Both the position numbers and the translations under genes were made by a program. The notes below the pieces were generated by a model. That model worked only from the letters and a program-made list of their open reading frames with translations, was not told the DNA's origin and made no database searches. A stretch of 64,000 bases of DNA. It comes from Nissolia schottii. Lineage: Eukaryota; Streptophyta; Magnoliopsida; Fabales; Fabaceae. Numbering within the stretch: the stretch's first letter is position 1; each line of letters begins with the position of its first letter. Below, in pieces: positions 11,740-23,423 of the stretch. The stretch lies in contig QANU01034901.1 of the NCBI GenBank assembly GCA_003254905.1, positions 209,857-273,856 of the forward strand, written 5' to 3'.

Positions 11740-13330
11740 CACTATCATGCTAGTTTTCTCACGTAATCAATCTCGAACGCACCTCAATCCCCAAATCATT
11801 TTCGTCATCGTTTTCACTCATCGTTTTTATCTATTCATCCCTGTTATGTTTATCATCGTCATCCTCGTCATTCTCTCATCCTCTCATCATCGTCATCCTT
11901 CTCATCCCCTCATCCTCTTATCATGTGAAAGTTGATTAAAATGGAATTAAGATGATAAAATGTTAGTTTTTTTTTTAAATGGATGAGATTTATCTTTAAC
12001 AATGGCGGTAAGAGTGTATGTTGCATAATATGATATTTGATTGAAGTGCACAAAATAATATTGCAGAATATGACGACGTGCACAAACATTATATGACCTT
12101 ATGTACGAACATTACACACTTGTGTACAACAATGTGATTTTACTCAAATATAAATGAATTCACAATCTTTATACATTTTTAGTGGAGAGACTTTATATAA
12201 ATTAGTTTACATACATGTGCACACACACTTTTATACATTCTACTGCATAAACTTTACATATATGCATATTACTTAATGCATAGTTAAGTAATATTGCAAA
12301 ATATGATATCAAATTTCAGTGCACAAACATTATATGACCTTATGCACAAACATTACGCACTTGTGTACAACACTGTGATTTTATTCAAACATAAATAAAT
12401 TCACAATCTTTATACATTTTTAGTAGACAAACTTTATAAAAATTAGTTCACATACATGTGCAAACACACTTTTATAAATTCTGATGCATAAATTTTGCAT
12501 CTATGCATATTACTTAATGCATAGTTAAGTAATATTGCAGAATCTGATATCAGATTTTAGTGCACAAACATTAAGCATTTGCTTACAACACTGTGATTTT
12601 ACTCAAACATAAATAAATTCAAAATCTTTATACATTTTTAGTGGACAAACTTTATAAAAATTAGTTTACATACATTTGTACACACACTTTTATACATTCC
12701 AATGCATAAACTTTACATATATGCACATTACTCAATGCATAGTTAAGTATTTTTGCAAAATATGATATCAGATTTTAGTGCGCAAACATTATATGACGAT
12801 GTGCACAAACATTATATGACCTTATGCACAAACATTACGCACTTGTGTACAACACTGCGATTTTGCTCAAACATAAATAGGTTCACAAAATTTATACATA
12901 TTTAATGGACAACCTTTATAAATGTTAGTTCACATGCACAAGACTTCACAAACATGCACAAAATTTTACAGATTTGCATAAAATTTAACCTACAGTTAAG
13001 TATTTTGTAGAATCTGATATATGTGATTTGAGTGCACAATCTTTTATATGACTATGAGAGTGAAGAGAACGACGGGAGATGACAGTGACGAGAGTGAAGA
13101 AAGAACGAAGGTCGAGAGTGATGAGAGGCGAGAGCGACGAAAGAGAATAGAGAAAATGGAAGATTGTGATATGATATCATATTCTACGTGTAAGCATAAA
13201 GCGTGACTTCACGCGCGTTTTGATGAGAGTGGGAGAGAGAATGAATGGGGCGATTATGTTGAGGGACACACTGTATCATATGTATAGTATATGGTTTTAA
13301 GGTGTACGTGTGGTAGGGCTCTTGTTAAAA
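11740..13330. mobile_element. non-autonomous repeat element containing a tandem array
   Basis: The centre is a tandem array (12057 to about 13050). The left arm (about 11755-11930) is pyrimidine-rich on + (tcatcctctcatcatcgtca), while the right arm (about 13060-13260) is purine-rich on + (gacgagagtgaagaaagaa, gagagtgatgagaggcgaga). This is as expected for long degenerate inverted arms. The right end ggtgtacgtgtggtagggctc (13301-13321) is shared with the small element at 2.0-2.3 kb. No transposase frame is seen. Boundaries are approximate. Confidence 0.45.
12057..13050. repeat. tandem array of about 240-bp units
   Basis: Units start at 12057, 12290, 12531, 12749 and 13002 (the last truncated), giving lengths of 233, 241, 218 and 253 bases. 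Each unit runs from aatattgcaaaatatgatat through gtgcacaaacattatatgac, cacttgtgtacaacactgtg, aatctttatacatttttagt and acttaatgcatagttaagt. Units differ by scattered substitutions and short indels (unit 3 lacks about 20 bases, unit 4 has an extra cacaaacattatatgac), so the array is not recent. Confidence 0.88.
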
Positions 13331-15483
13331 TTTCTTTAGAATTAAATTGATAAATGCATTGTTGTTCTATGTGACTTTAGAAATAATGGTGTGAGATTTA
13401 ATTAATTTTTATTGACGTGAGAGATTTATGCCATGTTTAGATTAATTTCTAAAAAAGTATTTATTTTAAAAAATAACAAGTATTAAAATATAATTTAATA
13501 AAACTTAATTTTTAAAGAAGATAAAATATCATTTTTTTTAGTTTGAAATGTTTTACTTTTAAAAAAAAGTGAAAGAAGGTGTGATTTTAAAACCACATTG
13601 TAATGGTAAACTAAACCTCTTAAAAAAATTATACTTAAAAATATAATTAAACTAAATACTTTTTTAAGTCAATTCAAACGACCTTAATTATTTTTTGGTC
13701 ATTTAATGATATGTGAATGAGTGATAGTATATAATAATTATTTTTTTCAATAATGAAATGAAACAAAATTACTCCGTAAAAATGACTTGATAAAAAAAAT
13801 ACGAATAAAACAAAATTGCCTTCTATCTTTTTTAGAGATAAATAAAATAGTCAAAGATGATTGACATCATTGTCAAAGACAAAGAACAATATTGTGTTAA
13901 TAATAAAAGAACAATACTTTAAAAAACAATCAAATTAAAATGTATTGCATTTTCTTTTATAAATAAAATGTATTGTATTATGAACAAAATCTTCATTTTT
14001 GTTTTCCACTAAAATATGTAAGGACAAAGTAGTGTCTAAGCATATAAATGACGATAATTTTAGTATTTAAAATGAAGAAATATTTTGATCTAGACACGTG
14101 AGTTTGGGAAGATTAAAAGGTCTACATTTTATGGCTCATTCACATAATTTTGGTCAGCGACCAAACGAAGATTCCGTCTATATTATATTTCAAGGCATAC
14201 CGTTACCTACTACACACTTTTTTAATTCTCACGCCTAATCCATGATGACAATGGACAGCAACGTGCTGCATCAAGGAAAGAGGCCCCATTTAATCACATC
14301 TCTCTCTCTCTCTCTCTCATATTCTCCCTGGCGAACACGGGACTCACTTAGAAAAAGGTGTTTGTCCTAAAGAAAGAAAGTTGAAACTGAAGAATCGTCA
14401 TTAAAAAGGAGTATTTGCTAACTTAAAAATGATCGAACTTGACTTCGGTCAAACTTATAAGCGTCCCTGCAATTTTGGCAATCTGTTAAATATTAATCAG
14501 TTGACATCAGTTGATTTCTGAGAGTATTTTTTTTAATATCCTATTTAGTCACAAATTTTATAAATATTAAACTCGTTGGTCAATATTCCGTGTCCCAAAA
14601 ACAAATAGTTATGTTGTTCAGGAATTATTTAAAATAATATTATAAATGTTTAAAAATTATTTAACACAAACAAATCAAAAGCACAAATAGGATATTAACC
14701 CATGTTTTTTTAGTCTCTACGGTTTTCTTTGATTTTAGTTTTAGTTCCAATATTTTATTTATTTATTTTCAGAGTATAGTCCTGATAGTTTTAAATATTT
14801 GATCTCTGCGATTAAATATTCATCTTTATAGTTTAAATATTTAAGGTGTTAGTCCCTATAGATCGATCCTTGCCCAATGATCCATCTTCTCCTTTGTAGC
14901 TAAACCTAAGAATAGTTCTATAAATTGATAATTATAAGGAGGTAGAGCTTCCAGTAGTTTTACCCTATAACCGCCTGAACTCGACAAACTGATCTCTTAA
15001 TCAGAGAAACTAAAAAGCTTAAGCTTAAGCCTTTGGCACTTGGCATCACGCAGTGTCTCTGGTTGTGAGGAAAACCTCAAGAGCGCACACGGCAGACTTG
15101 GCCAGATCAAAATATAAAAGAATGGTTAGGAAGGGGAGAATTATAAAAATGCCATGAAGAATAACTCCCATGCTGTTAATAAAACACATTCTGTCAGCTC
15201 ATGAATTATAAAAATGCCATGAAGAAACGCATGTCAAATTAGAAGGCACTGATCATATTAGGTCCTTAAATCAGTTCACATGGTGTCAAAGAGGAAGAAC
15301 TTAGTCAGTTCATCAGAACTAAAAAGGTGCAATAAGTGACATTCTATCCATTTAAAATCATAGAAAGATATCCGAGCTTACAAAGTACACAATGCTAATC
15401 AGAATCTCCACATTAATGGATCCAAAGCAAAGCAATGAAGGGATTGGATCAGCATACATATATAAGATACTAATATTTCGCAC
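13331..15483. other. AT-rich intergenic spacer
   Basis: No gene is seen. It contains a CT microsatellite (about 14301-14319), and a phrase of the kind tttagtctctacggtttt at about 14710 that resembles common legume dispersed repeats. It also has a 20-base direct repeat attataaaaatgccatgaag about 60 bases apart near 15140-15230. The right end is LSM7 3' flank. Confidence 0.55.
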
Positions 15484-18400
15484 TTAAGCCCCATCAGGCT
15501 GTAGAAAGGGGTTGGCAATCTCATCTGTACCATCAGTTGGGGACACAAGCATGACAGCAGTTCCTCTACAAACCTGCAGCACACCAAAAGAAGTCAAGTC
15601 CCCAGGTAATACACATTCATTGGTACACCAAAACGAATCAAACTATAATAAGACATGAAAGAATAAATAAATAAATAAACTACAGCTGCTTATTTAGACA
15701 TGTGAATTTCCATATATTTTTTTGGCAGGAAATGCTTTCATTTTATGATAAGTACTTTTATTAGAAGCACAAATTAGTGGAATTTTAAACTATTAGCATA
15801 TGCGTATAGAGAAAGGTATAGCTTCCATCTCAATGAACTTGGGTATATTGCCGTGAAATGGTCTTATTAGCTTTCACCCATTTGTTTAGAATACAATTAG
15901 AAAACCTAGAAAGGGATCAAGGGAGAAGGAAATGACAACTATATAGATATGAGAAAATGAAAGGTGCTACTTAAATTTTGCAGGTGGCTATTATTGATCT
16001 CTTCTATCAAGCACGCCATTTACCATAGCTAGACTCAAAATATTATTAACTAAGGGAAAGGGTAAACATAATAGCATTGGCAGCAGCACAATGGTGGAGT
16101 GGGAAAAAGAAGATTGGGGATTCAAAGGTGACAGGTCAAAGTGCCCTCTCTATATTTCATTATGTATAATCAATTGGCAAAACATTGGTTTGGTATTTTT
16201 GTTTTCTCCAGAATATAAAAAATAGGAGTTAACCCCTGAGTAAATAGAAACAACAGAAATAATGATTTCCCCTTTTCACAAGTTCAGTTGTACTAACTTA
16301 TAAGATCTCATTGATTTAATTTGACACAGTTTATCATTCGACAGATAATTTGCCGCCCCTTTTCATTATTCCATCTAAAAGTTTTCAGCTGAGGTTTCAG
16401 TAAATTAGTTAGCACATCAATGCATGAAATGTAGATTTTCAGAAAGGATTAGCAAGACTTTATGAGCCACAATGTGTAGTTTAGACAATCATAAAGGCGT
16501 AGAAGAGAACTTACAATTAAGCCAAGACGTCTGGTCTGATTAGTAGTCTTGAGAGGATCATCAGCATCTACAGCACGAGACAAATGCAATGTTTCTTAAA
16601 AAATAAGATGAAATTACATGGAAGATAATTTTCAAGAACAAGCTAAAATATTATTTTAGTAGTGGAATTTACAAACAAATATAATGCTGATGGTGGAGGC
16701 ACGCAAGCATATGACCAATAAAATCTACATCAGTTCTTGTAGCATATATAACCATACAATAATAAGTATAGCTGCACTGATGTTCTCATGTCCATCTAAG
16801 AGTATGTTTCAAAACACATGTTCTGAACTAAACCGAACAAATTCTGTACAGAATCTCGATTTGCATGTTTGATTAATTGAAGATGAAAGAAAAAATAAGG
16901 AAAAAGATGTTGGATTCAATCAGCAAATTGATAAAATAAGTGAACCCTGCTTAAAGTGAGAACAATGTCAATATTTTTCAATCCAATGCTTATATTATTC
17001 AGCACTAAAAGTTCAGTGATAAATCTGCGTTAAAAATTTTTGGTACTAGTATTACCAAATACAGCCAGGTTATTTCAAATGGACTTCTCAATCAATTAAA
17101 GCTCAAGATATTAACATCTTACAACTTGACCATAACAGCAGTGCAAATGATGCCAAAACAAGTCATTTAATAGCTCATTACTCATTCAACCTTCACTCTC
17201 ATAGTCAGTAAACACCCGTTTTCTTGATTTTAAAAATTTTGTGAAATAAGCAAAGGTGTTTTAATTTGGTGCAGTGGAAAAATAAACCTAATCAAGCAGC
17301 TTCATGGCAACAAGACAAATCATACACCTAAATTGCTTCATCCATAATGAGGCAAAAGCTCAGTGAATAAGTTATGCTTGTACTCTTTGCCCCTAGCCCC
17401 AAAAGAAAAAAGATAACATATTTTGGCAGGGTTGCAGCAAACTTCATCAAACATGATGTAAAAGTTGCATTCAGAATAAAAGTCATGAACATAATAACAA
17501 ACCCATAGCTACTGCAGTACATATATGATATATCATTAAATTGATAAATAGAGAAACAAGGTCCTACTAATATTTACCTCTTAGAAACTCTACAGCTTCA
17601 TCTAGGACAAGGTTAAGTAACTGATCATAACCTTTTAGAGTCCCTGTCACTGTAATCCAAAAAAATATAATATAATGACAATATATAGAGGAGTTTGCTG
17701 GCATTTTAATTCATGAAATATGCACTAAACTCAACTCAGTAATGAATGTTGAAAACTTTGAGTTGAGTACTTGTAATTTAAAATCAAACAAACAGAAGTA
17801 ATTTAAAACAACAAAAATAAAATACAAATGACCAAACTGAAATGATTTTAGTATTCAGGAACTAAATTACAAGTAAGCACTGTCCTTCTGTAACCAAATA
17901 TATTGACTTATTCTAATGGAATAGAAAAAATAACAGATGTATCACTCTGAATCCAGATAAATCTCATTCAACAAAAGATCCACATAACGATTTTCATTGT
18001 TACTGGTGCCATCAAGCATTATTAATACAATCATTTAACTAGAAGTGGTACTTGTTTTATGAAAAGCCACAATTGATGTAGCAATTTTTTTTTTTAATCG
18101 CCAATCTCTCCTTTGGGATCCAAAACAAACACTTTATGTCATTTATCAAAAAACTCTTGGTGCTATTTATCATTTACCTTTAATCAACCATTGGTATTAA
18201 TTTTAGAGCAATTTGAAGGAATTAAAGTAGTAAGGTTGAATGAACATCAAAGACAATAACAGAGATTAACATTTATTAACACAATGTCATTCCTGAGTGA
18301 TCCTGAGCCCAAATTCCACCGAAAAGGTTCTGCCTTGTCAAAGCCCCCCAAAACCAAATTTTCTTGCAAAATTCACAATCTATTATAAGCCAGAATCAAT

Positions 18401-18893
18401 GTTGTGAAACCTTTAAAACAATCAGTCATACTTTGAATATGCTGAGTCAATTGAAATATATAATTTTAGCTCCTATCTACACATATAAGTCAACTAAAAA
18501 CATTTCCAATCACACAAAAAAAAAAAAAAGGACATTAATAAGTAATTCATCGCCCAGCCTTATAAATAATAACTCAGTCACACATTTTTTAACATAAGAA
18601 TATATAAAAAGGAAAAATAGGGGTAACCTTGTCTGCCACCAGTGAGCTTAACTTGAACACCTTTGTCAACAAACTTCGCTAGGTCCAGAACAGTTTCTTT
18701 TCTTCCCGACTGTAAATTTTAAAACGAAAAAATGATAATAATTGAGACCCAAAAGAGCATTTAAACCAACATGTAAATGGGCAAGTATACTTTTTGTGTT
18801 TAAACCAAAATAGGGTTTCTCTTTTTTTTCAATAATTTTGACAAATTATTAGGTTTCAAAAAGGGGGGAAGGGTAGCAGGAAAAACATACCAT
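15484..18893 (-). CDS. LSM7: U6 snRNA-associated Sm-like protein LSm7
   Basis: LSm7 is a subunit of two heteroheptameric rings: nuclear LSm2-8, which binds the U6 snRNA 3' end, and cytoplasmic LSm1-7, which acts in decapping and mRNA decay. Exons on minus are 18891-18893, 18628-18709, 17578-17649, 16515-16567 and 15484-15573. The reading frame closes exactly at 99 aa, the same length as Arabidopsis LSM7. The Sm1 motif is KFVDKGVQVKLTGGRQVTGT with GYDQLLNLVLDEAVE. The Sm2 motif is LIVCRGTAVMLVSP. The C-terminal tail is DGTDEIANPFLQPDGA. The first coding exon contributes only the ATG, so the start is separated from the body by an intron. About 3 kb of the 3.4-kb gene is intron, and I saw no other gene in the introns. 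Confidence 0.96.
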
Positions 18894-19903
18894 GCCTCAA
18901 TTCAACTTGGATTTGGAGTTTCGATTAATTGGTGTGTCTGTGTAAGTGCGTCGCAAACTGAAAGAGAAGTAAGAAAGCAGCAAAATATAACAATGGATTT
19001 TGATGGGTATAGAGGAAGAAGGTACCAACCTTGGTGCTAGAGAGAGGAGTTAAGCTCGCAGTGCACACTATAATCTTGTCTTTCTTTTTTTATTTATTCC
19101 CCTTTTTGTAACTTTTCGGCCCCATTTTAATTATTAAATTATTTTTTACATTAATTATTAAATACAAAAAAAATCACCATATACTAAATCAACTTAATTC
19201 AAGTTTAACTGTAAGAGGTTAGTTAACTACAACATATCAATTGAGTGAATTATTGATGTTTAAATATTCTACAATATTTGAATAAGATTTTTTAGATGAG
19301 AGAAGACTCATGAAAAATTATATCTAATTTTTGAGTATGTATTAACACTATCAAAATTGACATGTGATATAAGAGAAGAGTGAGCCAATGATTTAATAGG
19401 GCACATAATGTTTTAGTCATGTAAAAAAATAAGTTAACTCAGAAATTAATGTGTTCCACATTTTATATGATGATAGATTAATGTTAGATTTTAAAGTGAC
19501 TAGCATTATCCCGCAAGATTGTAGAGATAGAAAATTGGAGCTTCCGTCTAGTCTGAGCCGAGTTGAATGTGATAAATGACCCGTAATGAATTTGGCAAGG
19601 AAAACTATTATCCAGAAACGTAATAAATTTTGATTGGAACCACAGAAATCATGGATGGAAAAAACAAAAATGAGATGTTTATCCTACTTGCTACACGATT
19701 CGAGCAACCAATCTCAGGCAGAAACTTTGGTTGCTTAGCAATTTTCATCAAGAATATCACATATACTGATTCATGTACACAGCTCGTTATTCTTTTAGGA
19801 GCAAAAATGCTTTGGAGAAGAGACTACTCTATTCAAATCCAAGGTATGCCGCAAGTTTCAATGAGGCCTCAATATGATACATTGAGTGCAACTTGGTATT
19901 CAA
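18894..19903. other. LSM7 5' flank and 3' flank of the S1-domain gene
   Basis: Contains the LSM7 5' UTR and promoter (to about 19080), AT-rich spacer, and probably the 3' UTR of the next minus-strand gene. The plus-strand open frame at 19630-19944 overlaps the last exon of that gene in antisense and has no family match. Confidence 0.6.
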
Positions 19904-22763
19904 TCAGAGGGCACGCTTCAACACTCGTTGTAATGCCCTCTTGATACCTTCCTGATCAAGCGATGTAGTGAGATGGATTTCCTGCACCTACATCACAGGA
20001 ATGAAATTTGGAGAAATTTAAAAAATTGCTATAAATTTTGAGCTAAGGGTTAAGGCATCATGCTACAAAGAAATTTACCTGCCTTCCGACTCGAGCAAGG
20101 AGACTAAACCGTTTGTAAGTTGGAGTTGTCTGCGATGACAAAATTTCAGGAAAAATATGAGAAAGCACATATAAATATGCACAACTTAGATTATCCTATA
20201 ACAGCTTTGAAACTCACATCAGAAAGCCAAAGCCTTAAGTCTTGTGAGACCACTCGATTTTCGAAACCTTGACGCCTGATTCTCGCAGCATTTATACTGT
20301 GACAGCATATTATCACACCATGGAAAATCAATCAGACACTTTGCATATTATAAAATATTTGTTTTTTTTGAATCACTGAGAAATTTACAGATCAAGAAAG
20401 GCAGAGTTTTCATTCAAGCATTCATGGGAATGAAAAAGAAAGAAATAAAAGGAAAAGGGAAGCAGAGCAGTAATGGAAGAATACCCATCTTCCTGTAATA
20501 GCTCTTCAAGTATTCTTTCAAGGCCTGGAAAAGGCTGAATACTGCAGCTACATCCACCACTCGAAGAATTAGGATAAGCTAAACCATCCTGTAACATTGA
20601 ATTATTGGTAAGAAAAATTTCTGATTGTTATGCATGCCAGTGAATGTGTTTCACGCACACACCCCCTTCTCTCCACATAAAATCATGTACACAGACATAC
20701 ATATTGATACATATGTATGTTATGGAAGTTCATACAAATGTACAAACCTGAGGTATTACATTGTTCAGATTATCTAGAAGTGGATCTTCTTCTAACTGTT
20801 TAATTGATAGATAAATCCTTGATTTTTCTCTGCAAGAATTTAAATAAGCTAAAAGGTGATTTCAATAAAGATACACAGGACCCAAAAGAACCATTTGAAG
20901 AATTGATTTGTCTAGCCTAACTGAATGAAAATGAACAGAAAAGACCTTCAACAATATCAATTGAGAGCTCACCGGTCAATGCTGATAACTTTGACCCTCA
21001 CTTTATCACCTTCTGATAAGATGTCGCTAACATCACCAACAAGATCCCATGACAATTCCGAGATGTGTACTAGTCCAGTGAGATGATAAAGACCTGTATC
21101 ATTTGTGATGTCACTAGTGACTTCTTCATGATTAAGTGTAAATGAAACTAGAAACATGAGAACTTTGTGTAATAGTTACCATCAGGGAAGCGCAAGTGAA
21201 CCAAAGCACCATAGTCCTCAACAGAACTAACTCTTGCTTCAAAAATGTCCCCTGCCTTGACCTGTTCCGAATATCTAGACCAGGCAGCTTCCTTTTCAGA
21301 TAAGATCAAGTTCCACTTAAACTCATCTACTTGAATTACCTAAGATTACAAGCAAATGTATTCATCCATAAATTAAGATTCAAAGCTGCCAGTGAAGTGG
21401 TTGCAAAAATTATAACCTAATTCAGCATAAGGCAAAGGATTATAGCATCAAAGCGATGCAGGAAGCACAAAAGAATTGCAGATACAAGCGATAAGAGGAT
21501 TAATAATTTGTTACATTTCAAGGTTAATGTAAATCACACAACTGTTGTAGGGATGTCTAAGGTTAATGATTCTTTATTATAATTATTAAAAGGGATTAGT
21601 AATTCTTCTACACTGCATCTTCCAGACTAATAGTCAAAGAACCCTTAAATGTAATTCCGGGTTCAGAGAAATGTGAGCTATAAATTGACATGAAATGCTC
21701 ATAACTAAAAAAACCATGAAGCCCAGTCACTTAATGCATTTTTTCAGTGCCAATAATCTTTAGTCTCTAATGGAAGCCTGCATTTAGTTGGCTTGCCAAA
21801 ACAGGTCTACACCATGCTCGACATGTAAATAGAAAGCAATTATAACATTTAAGGCGGGGAAAGTGTCTGGTTTTCAAATAAAAAATTACCTTCACAGATA
21901 TGTGTGAATGGAGTAAACCTTCGGCAATCTCTTGGATGGTTTTCTTTGGTTCTATACAAAAAGGACCAGAAGTGATTGCAGCAGACATTTTTAAGATCCA
22001 AAACAAATTTTAAACACTTAAACACATGCTTTTGTGGAGAAGGAAAAGAAGAAGAATGCAATAAACTCTTCCGATGAACATATGGACTACCTTTACATGA
22101 ATGCAATGGGCTCAAGAGTGCAAATGGGAGGAACCCCAGAAGAGAATAAAATCTAACTATCAGGCCTCTACCATTAAAACTTTCAATAGTGCCATTATAG
22201 ATGAATCCGCCATCTTTATAAGCCTTTGCAGCCTGCCAATCTGCAGATATCTACTTTTCCAGCAGAAATTTAATTATTAGAACGCGGCGGTAGAAAATTG
22301 AGAGTAATACTAAGACTTAAGTAAAAGTCACAACTTATATTTTCAAATAGGAAATGTTGTATAAACTGTTGATTGGACCGACTCCACTTTGATCTTCCAA
22401 ATGCTTATTGAATTTAACGTGATCATGAGCTAAGTAAGCACAAAGCACGGATCAATTAAAAATCACACCACTGATCTCTTGTGATTCCAAATCACCATGA
22501 CTGAAGGAATGAACAATAAAAAAGAAAAGCATGAGAGAGACCTGAGAGTGAGGAGTGGCTTCAGAGGAAGGAGGAGGGTGTTGGAAGGTTCCAGTTTCTA
22601 GAAAGTGTCTATTGGCAGAGGCAGTGAGCTTAGTAGCAGTGTGAGAGCAGCTAGGCATTTTAGCAGTGAAGTTGTGGGCATGTTCTTTCCAACTTGAGAA
22701 AGGAACATAAGAGCGTTGTGGTTGTGAGGTGAAAGACCCAAGCTTTGCTGTGAACACCGGCAT
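19904..22763 (-). CDS. S1 RNA-binding domain protein, chloroplast type (SRRP1-like)
   Basis: S1 (OB-fold) domains bind RNA. The closest family member I recall is Arabidopsis SRRP1 (At3g23700), a chloroplast protein implicated in RNA processing. Exons on minus are 22542-22763, 22091-22250, 21890-21951, 21180-21339, 20973-21093, 20748-20829, 20485-20588, 20218-20296, 20079-20129 and 19904-19987. All phases close, giving 374 aa. Residues 1-70 are Ser/Thr/His-rich and transit-peptide-like. A first, divergent S1-like region spans about 75-150 ([36 protein letters not shown]). A canonical S1 domain spans about 175-250 ([59 protein letters not shown]). The C-terminal region has [34 protein letters not shown] and [18 protein letters not shown]. 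An in-frame ATG at 22784 could also start translation. Confidence 0.85.
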
Positions 22764-23423
22764 TGTATTGTTTTGACTTTTCATGTGTTCAAAGTTTGAG
22801 ATCACTTGGAATTTCAGACTCTTCAAGGAGACAATGACAGAGTCAGCGAATCTATCGTACCACTGACAATAAGTTTTTCATCGTGCAATTTGGATTTTAT
22901 TTTGTTACTTTCCGAATTTCTTTTACATTTTTCTTTCCTGCTTAGTAACAGTTGTTTCTTAATTTTTAGATAAATATATTGAGTCAACAATTTATTTAAA
23001 AATTAAAAAATTATTATTATTAGTGGATGGAGATAATAATAAATAAAATGTTTTTTTTAAATAATCAAAGAATATGTATAAAAAGATAAAATAAGAGTAT
23101 AAATTATTTTAATAGAATATTTTTGTAAAAGATGATTAAATTGTCTTTTAAAATACTTCATTTAACTATAGTAATAAAAAAATATTGCACAAAAATAGCT
23201 CCTAGACTAAAAATGGTTCTAGAATTTGTCCAAATATTTTTACTTATTTAATTACCAATCAAGGTAAGGTTGATGCATTCCATTTTCAGACTAAACATCT
23301 CAATTTCAAAGTTTTAATCATCATTGAAGTAACCCTTTATTAGCTCTTCAGGTGCTGAATCATGTTCAGTCTAGGAGCAGTGAACTTATTAATGGTCCAA
23401 CATGACAGTTCATCTGTTCATCT
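22764..23423. other. S1-gene promoter and amidase A 3' flank
   Basis: AT-rich spacer. From about 23250 onward the sequence (dgcattccattttcagacta-like) is recognisably related to the 3' flanks of amidase copies B (29080) and C (36690), marking the downstream limit of the shared amidase flank. Confidence 0.6.

Noticed and set aside
14301-14319. CT-rich run considered as a core promoter element of a nearby gene
   Set aside because: No gene starts near it on either strand; it is treated as a simple microsatellite.
19630-19944. 104-codon plus-strand open frame
   Set aside because: Overlaps in antisense the last exon of the S1-domain gene; no family resemblance.
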